From assembly GCA_905235805.1 (NCBI GenBank), contig CAJOMV010000028.1, positions 1 to 64,000 on the forward strand: DNA of 64,000 bases. The letters are read 5' to 3'. Positions 62,870 to 64,000 of this stretch are shown one piece after another (position 1 is the stretch's first letter; every line of letters starts with the position of its first letter). The position numbers were made by a program, and so were the translations under genes. The notes under the pieces are model-generated. The model had not been told where the DNA came from and did not search any database. It was given only the letters and a program-made list of their open reading frames with translations. This stretch comes from an uncultured Ruminiclostridium sp. (lineage in GTDB: Bacteria > Bacillota > Clostridia > Oscillospirales > Ruminococcaceae).

Positions 62870-64000
62870 TCAGGCTTTCTTGCTCTTCTTGGTAAGCATT
62901 CTGATAATAAAGAGCGTAACGAGCATCAATACAATGGAGATACCGAGAACCGCGAATACATTCTGGATAAATCCCGAGATAAGGTATCCGACCGCGCAGA
63001 CTCCGGCAACAGTGAACGCGTACGGGAGCTGCGTGGATACATGGTTGACGTGGTCGCACTGAGCGCCCGTGGAAGCCATGATAGTGGTATCGGAGATAGG
63101 TGAGCAGTGGTCGCCGCAGACCGCGCCGGCAAGGCAGGCGGAAATGCAGATGATGACCATTTCGGGAATGATGCCGGTCTCGGCAGTAGTCGCAAGGTCG
63201 GCGGAGAATACTCCGGTAACGATCGGGATAAGAATACCGAAGGTGCCCCACGAGGTACCGGTAGCGAAGGAAAGACCGATAGCGACAACGAACAGGATAA
63301 GCGGTAAGAGTATCTGAATAGCTCTTGCGCTCTCAACGATGCCGGAAACGAACGGACCCGCCTCAAGCATACCTGTCATAGTCTTGAGCGTCCACGCAAA
63401 GCAGAGGATAAGGATAGCGGGTACCATCTGCTTGAAGCCCGCAACGATAGAATCCATGCAGCTTGTGAAGGTGAGCACGCGTCTCGCGAGGAAATATACG
63501 ATAACGATAATGATCGCGCCCATAGAGCCGAGCGCAAGACCGTAGGAAGCGTCACATTCAGCGAACGCCGTGATAAGGTCGGTGCCGGAGAACAGTCCGC
63601 CGGTATATACCATGCCAAGCACGCACATAACGATAAGGATAACGACCGGGAGGATAAGATCCATGACCTTGCCCTTTGTATGTGTGGGCTTGTCGTCCGG
63701 AGGATAAGCGGTGTTCTTCGTGGTGAAGAGGTCACCCTTTCTCGCGTTTTCCTCGTGGAGCTTCATGGTGCCGTAGTCAAAGTCGCCGAGAGCGATAAAG
63801 ATCACCATGATTATAGTAAGGAGAGCGTACAGATTGTAGGGAATGGTGTCGATGAAGAGCTGAATGCCGTTCACGCCGTCCACGGTGCCAGCCACAGCGG
63901 CAGCCCACGAGGATATCGGAGCGATGATGCAGATAGGCGCGGCAGTCGCGTCGATAAGGTACGCGAGCTTTGCGCGGGAGATCTGGTGCTTGTCCGTAAC
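62870..64000 (-). CDS. NhaC-family Na+/H+ antiporter, C-terminal part
   Basis: At least 376 residues; the frame stays open to the right edge, so the start lies outside. About nine helices remain. Family-typical segments are ATAAPICIIAPISSWAA at the cut end, ATGTSWGTFGILIPI and CGDHCSPISDTTIMASTGAQCDH. NhaC/MleN-type carriers exchange Na+ for H+ or, in the MleN branch, couple this to an organic-acid exchange. The C-terminus is basic (LTKKSKKA). No neighbours to narrow the substrate. Confidence 0.9.
   Translation of the reverse strand, partial: VTDKHQISRAKLAYLIDATAAPICIIAPISSWAAAVAGTVDGVNGIQLFIDTIPYNLYALLTIIMVIFIALGDFDYGTMKLHEENARKGDLFTTKNTAYPPDDKPTHTKGKVMDLILPVVILIVMCVLGMVYTGGLFSGTDLITAFAECDASYGLALGSMGAIIIVIVYFLARRVLTFTSCMDSIVAGFKQMVPAILILCFAWTLKTMTGMLEAGPFVSGIVESARAIQILLPLILFVVAIGLSFATGTSWGTFGILIPIVTGVFSADLATTAETGIIPEMVIICISACLAGAVCGDHCSPISDTTIMASTGAQCDHVNHVSTQLPYAFTVAGVCAVGYLISGFIQNVFAVLGISIVLMLVTLFIIRMLTKKSKKA

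Overview
The window looks like the chromosome of a spore-forming, Gram-positive member of the Bacillota, most likely an Oscillospirales/Ruminococcus-type gut bacterium. The reasons are AGGAGG-type ribosome binding sites, sigma-A promoters with 17-bp spacers, U-tract terminators, sporulation genes (spoIIID, yunB, gerW/ytfJ, dacF-like), the scpA-scpB-ytfI-ytfJ-dac-rluB gene order, a CotH-kinase protein and C-type L28. The genus is an inference. I see no rRNA, tRNA, CRISPR array, transposase, phage gene or replication origin.

Layout. 1-2.4 kb: the cut end of a zinc/manganese ABC permease, a 400-bp spacer with a 12-copy 11-bp tandem repeat, and an unidentified polytopic membrane protein. 2.4-6.4 kb: a DUF1858 protein, enolase, a degenerate-GGDEF/EAL protein and pyrE. 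6.4-8.6 kb: ECF sigma plus membrane partner (minus strand). 8.8-14.2 kb: a GT-B-like protein divergent from a TetR-GPH symporter-alpha-galactosidase operon, with face-to-face promoters and inverted repeats between. 14.4-17.1 kb: DUF1015 protein, secreted CAP protein and an ArsR/SmtB-type metal sensor. 17.2-28.9 kb: a SUV3-like RNA helicase, then a signalling operon of two membrane-tethered BMP-family binding proteins, a hybrid histidine kinase, a HisKA-REC-pseudoHpt-REC-HD-GYP protein, a REC-Hpt protein and a REC protein. 29-32.3 kb: carB. 32.3-38.8 kb (minus): M50 protease, scpA, scpB, ytfI-like, ytfJ, dacF-like, rluB and two GNAT-like genes. 39-40.4 kb: rpmB, a methyltransferase and a small zinc-ribbon membrane protein. 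40.4-50.4 kb: prfA, tsaC/sua5, coaE, lytic transglycosylase, M18 aminopeptidase, yunB, ligA and CotH. 50.4-56 kb (minus): zinc-type ABC operon with a small lipoprotein, rlmN, an exonuclease and citrate synthase. 56.2-61.4 kb: spoIIID and two more ECF sigma/membrane-partner pairs around a NusG-domain-II protein. 61.4-64 kb (minus): polyprenyl sugar-phosphate transferase and a NhaC-type antiporter cut by the window edge.

The most interesting block is the 19.5-28.9 kb signalling operon. Its pieces look like a phosphorelay spread over several polypeptides: one complete kinase, one protein with a kinase phosphoacceptor helix but no ATPase domain and an Hpt-like domain whose histidine is cysteine, and a separate REC-Hpt protein with the histidine intact. 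The output visible in the operon is a cyclic-di-GMP-type HD-GYP hydrolase. Other points worth attention are the SUV3-type helicase, the 11-bp repeat, an RBS-masking arm upstream of yunB, recurrent TTGCAA -35 boxes, frequent TTG/GTG starts at overlapping gene junctions, and a zinc-type ABC operon without a normal binding protein.
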